NCBI RefSeq assembly: GCF_028369105.1
Contig: NZ_JAQNDO010000001.1
Location: 5,300,501 to 5,364,500 of the forward strand
Length of the DNA: 64,000 nt
Source: Polyangium mundeleinium
GTDB taxonomy: Bacteria > Myxococcota_A > Polyangia > Polyangiales > Polyangiaceae
Direction: 5' to 3'
Made by a program: the position numbers and the translations under genes. Every line of letters starts with the position of its first letter. The stretch's first letter is position 1. The notes below the pieces were generated by a model. The model saw only the letters and a list, made by a program, of their open reading frames with translations, did no database searches and had not been told where the DNA came from. Positions 51,304-60,391 of the stretch are shown here, one piece after another.

Positions 51304-51819
51304 GTGACCTCGTTCGTCCTGCGTCCGGCGCGCGTCGAAGACATTCCGTTGCTCGGGGCCATCGAGCGCGCCGCGGACGAGCGTTATCGGGCGACTCGCT
51401 ATGCGTCGTTCCTGGACGGGGAGACCATCCCGCTCGACGCTGCGCAGCGGGCCGTCGCGGCCGGGCGCATCACGGTCGCCGAGGTGGACGGCGAGGTCGT
51501 CGGCTGGCTCTTCGTCACGCGTTTGGGCGCGGAGCTCTGCCTCGGGCAGGTGAGCGTGCTCCCCTCGCACGGACGACTCGGGATGGGCACGGCGCTCTTG
51601 CGGGATCTCATCGAACGGGCGCGCGCGGCGGGTGAGCGGACCCTCGTGCTGAACACGCAATCGGATGTCGCGTGGAACATGCCCTGGTACACGCGCCACG
51701 GGTTCGTCGTCGTCCCGCCGGAAGAATGGTCCCCGGAGATGCGCGCCGCGACCGAGGCGCAACACGAAATGGGCATCGACTGGGAACTCCGGGTTCACAT
51801 GCGCCTCACGCTCGCGTGA
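51304..51819 (+). CDS. GNAT-family N-acetyltransferase
   Basis: 171 residues (GTG 51304, 28 bp after the previous stop). FVLRPARVEDIPLL is the usual GNAT beginning, GQVSVLPSHGRLGMGTALL is the acetyl-CoA-binding motif A (R-x-x-G-x-G), and WNMPWYTRHGFVVV is motif B. Transfers acetyl from acetyl-CoA to an amine; substrate unknown. Confidence 0.9.
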   Translation: MTSFVLRPARVEDIPLLGAIERAADERYRATRYASFLDGETIPLDAAQRAVAAGRITVAEVDGEVVGWLFVTRLGAELCLGQVSVLPSHGRLGMGTALLRDLIERARAAGERTLVLNTQSDVAWNMPWYTRHGFVVVPPEEWSPEMRAATEAQHEMGIDWELRVHMRLTLA

Positions 51820-51898
51820 CGGCCTTCGCCGACGGCGTGATCGAGGGCGTCGAGGACGCCGCCCGCGCCGCCTTCGACCGGCCGAGGGCGCGGGGAAA

Positions 51899-52870
51899 AT
51901 GTTTGTCCTTGACCCCGCGGACGAACCGACCTACCGGGCGCTCGTGCCCTCGTTGCTCCACGAAGCGCTCGTCGAGTTGTTCCGCAATCGGCCCGTGCTG
52001 GCTGCGGAGCTGCTCGCCGAGGCGCTCTCCGTGCCGCTGCCGCGCTTCACCGAGGCCCGCATCGAGGCGGCCGACCTGACGGACATCGTGCCACGGGAAA
52101 GGAGGGCTGATCTCCTCGTGCTCCTGCTCGAAGAGCGGCCGGTCCTCGTCATCCTCGTCGAGGTGCAGCTGCAGTGGGACCCCGACAAACCGTTCGTCTG
52201 GCCGGCCTACGTCGCCGGGGCGAGGGCGCGTTACCGCTGCCCGGCTTGCCTGCTGGTCGTGACCCCCGACGCGACGCTCGCGTCTCGCCTGGCCAAACCC
52301 ATCGAGCTGGGACCGGGACGAGGATCCGTCGTGCCGCTCGTGCTCGGCCCGCAGGGGGTTCCCGTGGTGACGGACCTCGCGGAGGCGGCGAGGCGGCCCG
52401 AGCTGGCCGTGCTCTCGGCGCTGGCGCACGGACAAACGGAGGTCGCGCTCGACGTGGCGGTGGCGGCGCTCGCGGCGACCACCGGGGTCGAGGACAACGA
52501 GCGGAAGGCGCTGTACGCGGATCTCGTGCTATTTTCGGTAGGCGAGGCTGCGCGCAAGGCGCTGGAGAGGCTGGTGGCCATGCGAAATTATGAGTATCAG
52601 AGCGAGTTCGGCCGGGAGATGGTCGCCAAGGGCCGCGAGGAAGGCCGCGAGGAAGGCCGCGAGCAAGGCCGTGAGCAAGGCCGCGCGGAGGGGCTTCGAC
52701 CGCTCGTGCACATGGTCGAGCGCCGGCTCGGTCGCGCGATGACCTCGGCCGAGCGCTCGTCCCTCGTGGAGCTGCTCCGCAAGCAGGGCCCGGACCGGGT
52801 TGGAGACGCCGTGCTCGATCTGTCGCCGGCCGAGCTCGCGACCTGGATCGGGGCTGCAAGCGAGCACTGA
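51899..52870 (+). CDS. Rpn/YhgA-like PD-(D/E)XK-family protein
   Basis: 323 residues from the ATG at 51899 (the open frame to 51665 overlaps the acetyltransferase). FVLDPADEPTYRALVPSLLH opens the protein; RRADLLVLLLEERPVLVILV then EVQLQWD gives the Asp and Glu-x-Gln core of the PD-(D/E)XK fold seen in Rpn recombination-promoting nucleases. Residues about 243-264 are tandem Gly-Arg-Glu-(Glu/Gln) units encoded by 12-bp repeats. Myxobacterial genomes carry many paralogues. Its role in the cell is not known; nuclease activity is by family only. Confidence 0.82.
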   Translation: MFVLDPADEPTYRALVPSLLHEALVELFRNRPVLAAELLAEALSVPLPRFTEARIEAADLTDIVPRERRADLLVLLLEERPVLVILVEVQLQWDPDKPFVWPAYVAGARARYRCPACLLVVTPDATLASRLAKPIELGPGRGSVVPLVLGPQGVPVVTDLAEAARRPELAVLSALAHGQTEVALDVAVAALAATTGVEDNERKALYADLVLFSVGEAARKALERLVAMRNYEYQSEFGREMVAKGREEGREEGREQGREQGRAEGLRPLVHMVERRLGRAMTSAERSSLVELLRKQGPDRVGDAVLDLSPAELATWIGAASEH

Positions 52871-52925
52871 CACAGGCAGATCCCTTGCGGCAGCGCGTGG
52901 CCGAGAGCACGTTTTTGGCGTTGTC

Positions 52926-52953
52926 GGAAACTGAGGAAACCAGTACAGTTTCC
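52926..52953. promoter_or_regulatory. Inverted repeat upstream of the P450 gene, candidate TetR operator
   Basis: GGAAACTG (52926-52933) and CAGTTTCC (52946-52953) are exact reverse complements, with a further GGAAAC at 52935-52940. It ends 21 bp before the P450 ATG. Confidence 0.6.
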
Positions 52954-52974
52954 TTGGTTCCCACGGAGGCCACG

Positions 52975-54306
52975 ATGCACACCCTGCCTGCCGGTCCCCG
53001 CTTCCCTGCGCTCCAGGCGCTCAAGCTCGCTCGGGACACGAAGCGTTTTTTCCTCGATGCCGTCGGTCGATACGGTGACCCGTTCACGCTCCCGCTTCCT
53101 CCGGGGGACGTCGTCGTCACGGGGGATCCCGAGGGGATCCGGGAGATCTTCACTGCGGATCCCTCCCTGTTCACCCCATACGCGGTCCTTCCGCTCGAAC
53201 CGGTGGTTGGCCGGCATTCCGTGCTCCTGCTCGACGGCGCGCCCCACCGCCGCGAGCGCAAGCTGCTCACCCCGCCTTTCCATGGCGATCGCATGCGCGC
53301 CTATGGCGATCTCATGGCGGCCATCACGCTTCGCAAGGCGGCCGAGCTCTCGGCGGACGCGAAGTTCAAGGCGCAAGATCTCACCCAGGAGATTTCGCTC
53401 GAAGTCATCATCGAGACCGTCTTCGGGGTGCGGGACCCTGCGCGCGTGGCGCTCTTCCGTGAGGTGATTGTCGGCTATATCGAGGCGTACACGCCGCCGC
53501 TCATGATGATCGAGCCCCTGCGCCGCTCCTTTGGCGGCCTCGGGCCCTGGGCGCGTTTCCAGCGTTTTACCGAGCGTTTCCACGCCCTCCTCGCCGAGGA
53601 GATCGAGGCCCGGCGCAAGAGTGGCGAGGTCCGCGACGACATCTTGAGCCTCCTGCTCTCCGTGCGCGACGAGGAGGGAAGGCCCATGTCGAACGAGGAG
53701 ATCGACGACGAATTGCGCACCATGTTGATCGCCGGCCACGAGACCACGGCCATTGGCATGGCCTGGGCGCTCGATGGGATCCACAGGAACTCGCGCATCC
53801 GGGACCGGCTCCTCTCCGAAATCCGCGAGCTCGGCCCGGCCCCGTCGCCCGAGGCGCTCGTGAAATTGCCTTATCTCTCGGCCGTCTGCGACGAGGCGCT
53901 CCGGCTGCATCCCGTGGTCGGCATGGTCTCGCGCAAGCTCCTCGCGCCGTTCACGTTCCGCGGCGTCGAGCTCCCGCCCGGGGCCTCCGTGATGGCGGCG
54001 ATCGTGCTCGCGCATCACAACCCCGCCGTGTACCCGGACGCCGACGTGTTTCGGCCCGAGCGATTCCTGGAGCGCAAATTCACGCCGTTCGAGTATCTCC
54101 CGTTCGGCGGCGGCGCGCGGCGTTGCCTCGGGGCGGCATTCGCGCTCTACGAAATGAAGATCGTGCTCGGGACGCTGCTCTCGGCGCACCGCTTCCAGGT
54201 GCTCTCCGCCGAGCCGCCGCGCGTCGTGCGCCGCAACGTGACCCTGGGTCCGTCCGAGGGCGCGCCGCTCCGGTACCTCGGGCCTGTGCAGCGGGCCGTC
54301 GCGTGA
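52975..54306 (+). CDS. Cytochrome P450 monooxygenase
   Basis: 443 residues from the ATG at 52975 (CGGAGG upstream). I-helix AGHETT (253-258), Glu307-x-x-Arg310 in EALRLHP, PERFLERKFTPFEYLPFGGG, and haem loop with Cys384 in FGGGARRCLG. The length, lack of a membrane anchor and the PERF motif fit a soluble bacterial class I P450 of the type seen next to TetR genes (CYP110-like in feel). Reductase and ferredoxin partners are not in the window. Its stop overlaps the TetR start (GTGA), so both are made from one mRNA and the TetR protein probably limits the P450 level. Confidence 0.95.
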   Translation: MHTLPAGPRFPALQALKLARDTKRFFLDAVGRYGDPFTLPLPPGDVVVTGDPEGIREIFTADPSLFTPYAVLPLEPVVGRHSVLLLDGAPHRRERKLLTPPFHGDRMRAYGDLMAAITLRKAAELSADAKFKAQDLTQEISLEVIIETVFGVRDPARVALFREVIVGYIEAYTPPLMMIEPLRRSFGGLGPWARFQRFTERFHALLAEEIEARRKSGEVRDDILSLLLSVRDEEGRPMSNEEIDDELRTMLIAGHETTAIGMAWALDGIHRNSRIRDRLLSEIRELGPAPSPEALVKLPYLSAVCDEALRLHPVVGMVSRKLLAPFTFRGVELPPGASVMAAIVLAHHNPAVYPDADVFRPERFLERKFTPFEYLPFGGGARRCLGAAFALYEMKIVLGTLLSAHRFQVLSAEPPRVVRRNVTLGPSEGAPLRYLGPVQRAVA

Positions 54307-54914
54307 CGGCCGAGGCGGAGGCGCGCAGCCGCATCCTCGCCGCCGCGCGACGGCTCTTTTTCGCGCACGGGTTCGGCCGCGTCACGATGGACGAGATCGC
54401 CTCCGAGCTCGCCATGAGCAAAAAAACGCTCTACCGCCATTTCGCGAGCAAAGAGGTGCTCTGCGAGGCCGTCATCGACGCCACGTTCACCACGATCGAC
54501 GTCGAGCTCGCGGCCGTGCTCGACGACGCGGCGCTCGGCTTCGAGGACAAACTCGAGCGCTTCATGCGGCTCGTCGCGGGCGGCTACGAATCCGCGCGTG
54601 GTCCGCTCCTCACCGATCTGCAGCGCGACGCGCCTTCGTTATGGGCGCGCGTCGATCAATGGCGAAGCAAGGTCGTCCACACGCGCACGCGCGCGCTCTT
54701 CGCCGCGGGCAAACGCGCGGGGGTCTTCCGGCCCGACGTGCCCGAGGACTTCGTCGTCCGCATCGTCATCAACAACGTGCAGAACATCCTCCGCCCCGAC
54801 GTCCTCGCCGCGCTCGGGATGAGCTTTCCCGAGGCGTTCGCCCATTGCAAGACGCTGCTCCTCGACGGGATCCGCGCCAGACCCGAGGGCGGCGCGCGCA
54901 GCGCGGCCCCTTGA
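54303..54914 (+). CDS. TetR-family regulator coupled to the P450 gene
   Basis: 203 residues from the GTG at 54303, sharing GTGA with the P450 stop. Helix-turn-helix: ILAAARRLFFAHGFGRVTMD and ELAMSKKTLYRHFASKEVLC. The C-terminal domain is of the TetR/AcrR type. Translational coupling and the palindrome before the P450 gene suggest autorepression of the pair. Its stop faces the CoA ligase stop 9 bp away. Confidence 0.93.
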   Translation: MTAEAEARSRILAAARRLFFAHGFGRVTMDEIASELAMSKKTLYRHFASKEVLCEAVIDATFTTIDVELAAVLDDAALGFEDKLERFMRLVAGGYESARGPLLTDLQRDAPSLWARVDQWRSKVVHTRTRALFAAGKRAGVFRPDVPEDFVVRIVINNVQNILRPDVLAALGMSFPEAFAHCKTLLLDGIRARPEGGARSAAP

Positions 54915-54923
54915 ATCGTCTTC

Positions 54924-56495
54924 TCACCCCTCGCGCAACTTGAACCGCTGGATCTTCCCCGTCGCCGTCTTCGGCAGCTCGCGCACGAACTCGATCCAGC
55001 GCGGGTACTTGTAGGGCGCGAGCCGCCCCTTCACGAAATCTTTCAGCGCGTCCGCGAGCGCCGGCGAAGCTTCGTCCGGCCGCTTCAGCACGACGAACGC
55101 CTTCGGCTTGACGAGCTTGGCCTCGTCGGTGTGGCCCACGACGGCGGCTTCGAGCACGGCCTCATGGGCCGTGAGGGCGCTCTCGACCTCGAACGGCGAG
55201 ACCCATATCCCCGACACCTTCAGCATGTCGTCGCTGCGCCCTGCGTACGTAAAATATCCTTCCACGTCGCGCACGTACCGGTCGCCCGTGCGGGTCCAGG
55301 CGCCGTGGAACGTGTCGAGGCTCTTTTGCCGCTGGTTCCAGTACGAAACGCAGCTCGACGGCCCGCGCACCCACAGGGAGCCGTCTTCGCCGTCGGGCAC
55401 GGGCTCGCCCGCGTCGTCGACGAGTTTTACGTCGTAGCCGGCGACGGGGCGTCCCGAGGTCCCGTACCGCACGTCCCCGGGCCGATTGCTCATGAAAATG
55501 TGCAACATCTCCGTGGAGCCGATCCCGTCGAGGATGTGCGCCCCGAAGCGCTCGAACCATGTCTCGCCGATCTCCTTGGGCAAGGCCTCGCCCGCGGAGA
55601 CGCAGACGCGGAGGCGATTCGAGCCGGTCTCGCGGTTGTTCTTGGGATCGGCGAGGATCGAGGCGTAGAGCGTGGGGACGCCGTAGAAGATGGTGGGACG
55701 TTGTTCGCGGAGCACGCGCATCACGGTATCGGGCGTCGCCCGGTCGGGCTGGTAGACGGCCGTGGCGCCGACGTGAAAGGGAAAGGTGATCCCATTGCCG
55801 AGGCCGTACGCGAAAAACGATTTCGCCGCCGAGAAAACCACGTCGCCCGGCTCGATCCCGAGGACACGCTCGCCATAAAGCACGGCGGTCTGCTGCAGGT
55901 GGGAATGCAGGTGCACCGCGCCTTTCGGCCGACCGGTCGATCCGGACGAGTACAACCAGAAAGCCACGTCGTCCGGCGTCGTCGGCGCGGCTGCGAGCGT
56001 GGGCTCGGCGGCGCGGAGGAGCTCACCCAGGTGCGCATGCCTCCCGGGGCTCGCGCCTGCGTCGCCGACGAGCACGACGTGCTCGAGGAAACGCGCCTTT
56101 TCGAGGATCGACGCGAATTTCGGAGAAAGCGGCGACGATAGAACGAGCACGCGGGCGCGGCTGTCCTCGAGCAGGTACGCGTAATCGTCGGGCTGGAGCA
56201 GCGTGTTCACGGGCACCGGGACGGCGCCGATCTTCATCGCTCCGAAGAAGACGGTTGGGAAATCACGGCCATCGAGCAGGCAAAGGAGGACCCGCTCCTC
56301 CATCCGGACGCCGAGCCCGCGGAGCGCGTTTCCCGCTCGGTTCACGCGCTCGGCGAGCTCCGCATACGTGACGGCGCCCTCGTGGTCGATGACGGCGATC
56401 CTCTCGCCGCGCCCCTCGGCGAGGTGCCGATCGATGAAATGGCCGGCAGCGTTGTACACGCGGGGCAAGGCGAGGGCAGGGGAGGGCGCGGACAT
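54924..56495 (-). CDS. Benzoate-CoA ligase family enzyme
   Basis: 523 residues from the ATG at 56495. Adenylate-forming enzyme: YSSGSTGRPKGAVHLHSH (ATP loop, about 175-190), IFYGVPTLYASIL, VSAGEALPKEIGETW, DGIGSTEMLHIFMSN, TGDRYVRDVEGYFTYAGRSD, and the C-terminal Lys in PKTATGKIQRFKLREG. The VSAGEALP and EMLHIFMSNRPG stretches fit benzoate/4-hydroxybenzoate-CoA ligases. It activates an aromatic acid to its CoA thioester using ATP. No other aromatic-degradation genes adjoin. The gap to the divergent peptidase gene holds a strong inverted repeat. Confidence 0.92.
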   Translation of the reverse strand: MSAPSPALALPRVYNAAGHFIDRHLAEGRGERIAVIDHEGAVTYAELAERVNRAGNALRGLGVRMEERVLLCLLDGRDFPTVFFGAMKIGAVPVPVNTLLQPDDYAYLLEDSRARVLVLSSPLSPKFASILEKARFLEHVVLVGDAGASPGRHAHLGELLRAAEPTLAAAPTTPDDVAFWLYSSGSTGRPKGAVHLHSHLQQTAVLYGERVLGIEPGDVVFSAAKSFFAYGLGNGITFPFHVGATAVYQPDRATPDTVMRVLREQRPTIFYGVPTLYASILADPKNNRETGSNRLRVCVSAGEALPKEIGETWFERFGAHILDGIGSTEMLHIFMSNRPGDVRYGTSGRPVAGYDVKLVDDAGEPVPDGEDGSLWVRGPSSCVSYWNQRQKSLDTFHGAWTRTGDRYVRDVEGYFTYAGRSDDMLKVSGIWVSPFEVESALTAHEAVLEAAVVGHTDEAKLVKPKAFVVLKRPDEASPALADALKDFVKGRLAPYKYPRWIEFVRELPKTATGKIQRFKLREG

Positions 56496-56576
56496 CGTGC
56501 CGGGAGCGTACCACAGGACGCGCCATGCCTGCGCGTCGATTTGTGCGCCGCGTCGGAACCGCACCACCGCCCTCGA

Positions 56577-56626
56577 TTGCACGAATCGCGCGACGACATC
56601 GGCGTTGGCTTGCGCAATTCGTGCAA
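56577..56626. promoter_or_regulatory. Inverted repeat in the CoA-ligase/peptidase gap
   Basis: TTGCACGAAT (56577-56586) and ATTCGTGCAA (56617-56626) are perfect reverse complements 30 nt apart, and TTGCGCAATTCGTGCAA (56610-56626) is a near-palindrome itself. It lies 82 bp upstream of the ligase start; a likely operator, regulator not in the window. Confidence 0.55.
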
Positions 56627-56737
56627 GCCGGTTGCTCGACACGTGCACGTGGACCGCGTGTCTCCCGCGCGTAGGGCGTTTCGCCGAGGTGCGGCGCGGC
56701 GTGGGGCCAGGCACGGCGATTGCCAAAATGAAAAAGC

Positions 56738-58195
56738 ATGAACATGCGGCAAATTCGTAACTTTCCCGTGACTTCGATCTTCCTCGCTCTCGGCGTCGCC
56801 GCGTGCGGCACCGGCGAGGGCTCTGCTCTGGACGAGCCTGTCGCCGCTGCGCAGGCGGCCGTGACCGACGAGGTCCTCGCTGAGCTCAACGGGATCCCTG
56901 GGCTCACGGTGGTCAGTGAGAACCCCTCGACCATCCCGGGCACGCGCTTCTTCGTGCTCCGATTCGAGCAGCCCGTGGACCACCATGACCCGGACGGCCC
57001 GCGCTTCACACAGAAGATCGCCCTCCTGCATCGCTCCTTCGACGCGCCCACGTCGTTCCTCCCCAGCGGGTATGCCGTGAACACGCGGAGGGCGATCGAG
57101 GGCAAAGTCACGGCCATGCTCCAGGCCAATCAGCTCTACGCCGAGCATCGCTACTACGGCGAATCCGTGCCCGCGGGCCCGACGTACGAGCACCTCGACA
57201 TCGAGCAGTCCGCCGGCGATCACCACCGGATCGTGCAGGCGTTCAGGCCCGTCTATACAGGCCGCTGGATCTCCGGCGCCAGCAGCAAGGGCGGCATGAC
57301 CTCGATCTATCATCGCTACTACTACCCGGACGACGTCGACGGCACGGTCGCGTTCGTGTCGCCGTCCACCTATTCGCCGAGCGATCCGCGGTACGTCACG
57401 TTCATCCGCAACGTGGGGGACGCGGCGATGCGGTCGAGGCTCATCGCCTATCAGCGCGCCCTTCTGGCGCGGCGTGACCATATCGTGCCGATGATGGTGG
57501 CGGAGCTGGGCGAGGACTGGGGCCTCACGTTCGATATCGTGGGGGCCGACCGCGCCTTCGAATTCGGCGTCCTCGAAGCCTCGTTTTTCTACTGGCAGTT
57601 TTGCCCCGTGCAATTCTGCGAGCCTCATCTCCCGGCGCCGGACGCGAGCGACGAGGAGCTGCTCTCCTTCTACATCAACTACCTCGGCGCCCCGTTCAAC
57701 TACGACGACGAGACCATCAACGTGCACTATGGGCCCTATTTCTACCAGTCGGCCACCCAGCTCGGCCACCCGCGCTTCGACGAGGCCCCCTTGCGGGATC
57801 TGCTGCGGTATCCGGGGCAGGACAGGGCGGAAAACCTCACGCCCGTGCCGGTGACGATCCCCTTCGATTACGGTCTCATGCCGTTGATCGAAGCGCGGAC
57901 GTGGGCGCATGGCAAGCGGATGCTCTTCATTTATGGGGAGAACGATCCTTGGAGCACGAGCCCGTTTGATGTCCGAGCGAAGAACGACGCATTCCGGTAC
58001 TTCGTGCCCGACGGGCACCACGGCGTGGGGATCGAAGACCTACCCGAGGAGGAACGATTGCACGCGATGAGCCGCATCTTCGATTGGGCCGACATGCCCT
58101 TCGACCCGTCGGCCGCCCGGACGGCCGCGCCGCTCGCGCCGGAAGTCGCGGACGACGAGGCCCCGGGGGCACGCTTCCGCCTGCCGCTGCGCTGA
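56738..58195 (+). CDS. S37 (PS-10)-type serine peptidase, lipoprotein
   Basis: 485 residues. ATG 56738 is used; a second at 56744 is possible. Lipobox ALGVAAC (Cys about 23). FVLRFEQPVDHHDPDGPRF, QLYAEHRYYGESVP, GRWISGASSKGGMTSIYH (catalytic Ser near 183), GENDPWSTSPFD (Asp) and PDGHHGVGIEDLP (His) match the Streptomyces tripeptidyl-aminopeptidase PS-10 family. It probably trims peptides outside the cytoplasm, useful for a predator. Divergent from the CoA ligase. Confidence 0.87.
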   Translation: MNMRQIRNFPVTSIFLALGVAACGTGEGSALDEPVAAAQAAVTDEVLAELNGIPGLTVVSENPSTIPGTRFFVLRFEQPVDHHDPDGPRFTQKIALLHRSFDAPTSFLPSGYAVNTRRAIEGKVTAMLQANQLYAEHRYYGESVPAGPTYEHLDIEQSAGDHHRIVQAFRPVYTGRWISGASSKGGMTSIYHRYYYPDDVDGTVAFVSPSTYSPSDPRYVTFIRNVGDAAMRSRLIAYQRALLARRDHIVPMMVAELGEDWGLTFDIVGADRAFEFGVLEASFFYWQFCPVQFCEPHLPAPDASDEELLSFYINYLGAPFNYDDETINVHYGPYFYQSATQLGHPRFDEAPLRDLLRYPGQDRAENLTPVPVTIPFDYGLMPLIEARTWAHGKRMLFIYGENDPWSTSPFDVRAKNDAFRYFVPDGHHGVGIEDLPEEERLHAMSRIFDWADMPFDPSAARTAAPLAPEVADDEAPGARFRLPLR

Positions 58196-58240
58196 TTCGC
58201 ATACGCTTGCGTTCGCGCCTGCGCGGGGCGATCCTCGGCC

Positions 58241-59590
58241 ATGGCCTCGCAAAGCGCCCCCGATCCCGTCGACGCGTGGCTGCCGTTGCCGCGCCTCCTC
58301 GCGTATGGCCTCCAGCACGTACTCGCCATGTACGCCGGTGCCGTCGCGGTGCCGCTCATCGTCGCCGGCGCCCTCGGCCTCTCGCGGGAGGAGCTCGTGT
58401 ATCTCATCAGCGCCGACCTCTTCACCTGCGGCCTCGCGACGCTCGTGCAAACCGTGGGGTTTCCCGGCTTCGGCGTGCGTCTGCCGGTCATCCAGGGGTG
58501 TACGTTCGCCGCCGTCGGCCCGATGATCCTCATTGGCAAGACGGGCGGATTGCCCTCCGTGTACGGCGCCGTCATCGCGGCCGGCGCGCTGACCTTGCTC
58601 GTCGCGCCCTTCTTCGCGCGATTGCTCCGGTTTTTCCCGCCGGTCGTGACGGGCAGCATCATCACGCTCATCGGCATTTCCTTGTTGCCCGTCGCGGTGC
58701 GCTGGGCGGGCGGCGGGGACCCGTCGTCCCCCGATTTCGGCGCGCCGGCCGCGCTCGGGCTCGCGTTCACCACGTTCGCGCTGGTTCTCCTTTACAAACG
58801 CGTGCTCAGAGGCTTCTGGCAGGGCGTGGCTGTGCTCCTCGGGCTCGTGTCGGGCACCGTGATCTCGGCGGCGCTCGGCATGTTCGATCTCGCGGGCGTG
58901 CGCGAGGCGCGCTGGATCGCGGTGACCACGCCCTTCGCGTTCGGGCTGCCGCATTTCGAGCCGGGGGCGGTGGCGTCGATGGCCCTCGTCATGCTGGTCG
59001 TCATGGTGGAATCGACGGGGGACTTCGTGGCGCTCGGCGTGCTCACGGGCAGGCCCTTGACGCCCGAGGCGCTCGCGCGGGGCTTACGCGCCGACGGCTT
59101 GTCCACGATGCTGGGCGGCGTGCTGAATGCGTTTCCGTACACCGCGTATGCGCAGAACGTGGGCCTCGTGGCGCTCTCGCGTGTGCGCAGCCGCTGGGTC
59201 GTCGCGGCGGCGGGCGTGATCCTCGTCGTGCTTGGCCTCTTGCCGAAGCTCGCGGCGCTCGTCGCCGCGATTCCGGCGCCCGTGCTCGGCGGGGCGGGGC
59301 TGCTCATGTTCGGGCAGGTGGCCGCGAGCGGGCTGCGTACGCTGTCGCGGGTCGATTTCGACAGCGAGCGGGGGCGCATGAACGGGCTCATCGTCGCGGC
59401 GACCCTCGCGGTGGGCCTCATTCCGCTCGGCGCTCCGAATTTCTGGCGGAGTTTGCCCCCATGGCTCCAGGTGATCCTGCAAAGCGGCATCACCGCCGGC
59501 AGCGTGACCGGCATCCTCCTCCACGCGGTGTTTGCCCGCGGGCGCGAGCCTTCAAAACACGCCGCTCACACCGATCCCGGGAGCCCGTAA
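58241..59590 (+). CDS. NCS2-family xanthine/uracil permease
   Basis: 449 residues with about 12-14 membrane segments. VIQGCTFAAVGPMILIG, VESTGDFVALG (TM8 acidic residue) and NAFPYTAYAQNVGLVALSRV (the NAT signature QN-x-G-x4-[T]-[RKG] with Ser for Thr) place it in the purine branch of nucleobase:cation symporters (uric acid/xanthine). Imports purine bases with protons or Na+. No purine catabolism genes adjoin. Its 3' end overlaps the convergent gene by 39 bp. Confidence 0.94.
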   Translation: MASQSAPDPVDAWLPLPRLLAYGLQHVLAMYAGAVAVPLIVAGALGLSREELVYLISADLFTCGLATLVQTVGFPGFGVRLPVIQGCTFAAVGPMILIGKTGGLPSVYGAVIAAGALTLLVAPFFARLLRFFPPVVTGSIITLIGISLLPVAVRWAGGGDPSSPDFGAPAALGLAFTTFALVLLYKRVLRGFWQGVAVLLGLVSGTVISAALGMFDLAGVREARWIAVTTPFAFGLPHFEPGAVASMALVMLVVMVESTGDFVALGVLTGRPLTPEALARGLRADGLSTMLGGVLNAFPYTAYAQNVGLVALSRVRSRWVVAAAGVILVVLGLLPKLAALVAAIPAPVLGGAGLLMFGQVAASGLRTLSRVDFDSERGRMNGLIVAATLAVGLIPLGAPNFWRSLPPWLQVILQSGITAGSVTGILLHAVFARGREPSKHAAHTDPGSP

Positions 59591-60373
59591 AACTCCATCG
59601 CTGACCAGGGTCGGCCCGAAATGCAATCGCGGGGCAAACCCGCCCCGGGCCACCTCCGCGTCGGTCTTCGTGTCGTCCGTGTCGTCCTCTCGCGCGCGCA
59701 CGATCGCCGTGGCGAGCGTGATCCCGCCGTGCACGAACAATGCGCCCGACCACGCCGTCAGCGCTGTCCATGCACCGCGATCCCGGCCCGCGGGATCGAA
59801 AAGCTGCGCGGCGCCCACGAGGATCGTCGGCGTCGTCCCCAGCATTTCGAGGATCCCGAACGCCACGGGCGGCGTCCTGTTCTCGTGGAACAATGCGCTC
59901 ACCGCGCCCGTGGTGAACGCGAGATTCGCGCCGAGCGCCCAGGACACGCCATACACCGTCCCCCGATCCGTGCTCGGCGCGGCGAGCGACCAGATCCCGT
60001 GCGCGCTCATGGCCCCGGTCCACGCGGCGGGAACGAGGAACACGGCGGCGACGAGGTTGGAGTCGATGCCGTCAACGTGCGACCGCACGAGGAGCCCGTT
60101 GAGCAGGAGCGCCGACGGCGTCATGAGTGCGCTCTCCGCAATCGACCAGCCGAGCGCCGGGGGCTCGCCTTGCGACACGATCGCGGCGTCGTGAATCGTG
60201 AAGACCGTGCCGGTGACGAGGATCGCCGTCCCGGTAAAGAAGATCGTCGCGAGACCGTCTGCGAGATCGCGGTAGGAGTCGGCGCGCGCCTCCGGGGCCG
60301 TGGTGAAGGTGAGGGCGGCGGCCGAGAGCGCGACACAGGTCCTCGCGAAGGTTCGGCGTCGGAGCGAGATCAT
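59552..60373 (-). CDS. Multi-helix membrane protein, function unknown
   Basis: 273 residues. A signal-like N-terminus (CVALSAAALTFTTAPEARAD) then about six hydrophobic segments (LATIFFTGTAILVTGTVFTI, AAVFLVPAAWTGAMSAHGIW, GVSWALGANLAFTTGAVSAL). The C-terminal 40 residues are soluble. Not recognised. It lies 18 bp downstream of the LysR gene on the same strand, so they may share a transcript. Confidence 0.72.
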   Translation of the reverse strand: MISLRRRTFARTCVALSAAALTFTTAPEARADSYRDLADGLATIFFTGTAILVTGTVFTIHDAAIVSQGEPPALGWSIAESALMTPSALLLNGLLVRSHVDGIDSNLVAAVFLVPAAWTGAMSAHGIWSLAAPSTDRGTVYGVSWALGANLAFTTGAVSALFHENRTPPVAFGILEMLGTTPTILVGAAQLFDPAGRDRGAWTALTAWSGALFVHGGITLATAIVRAREDDTDDTKTDAEVARGGFAPRLHFGPTLVSDGVLRAPGIGVSGVF

Positions 60374-60391
60374 CGTTTCCCCCTATTCGAA

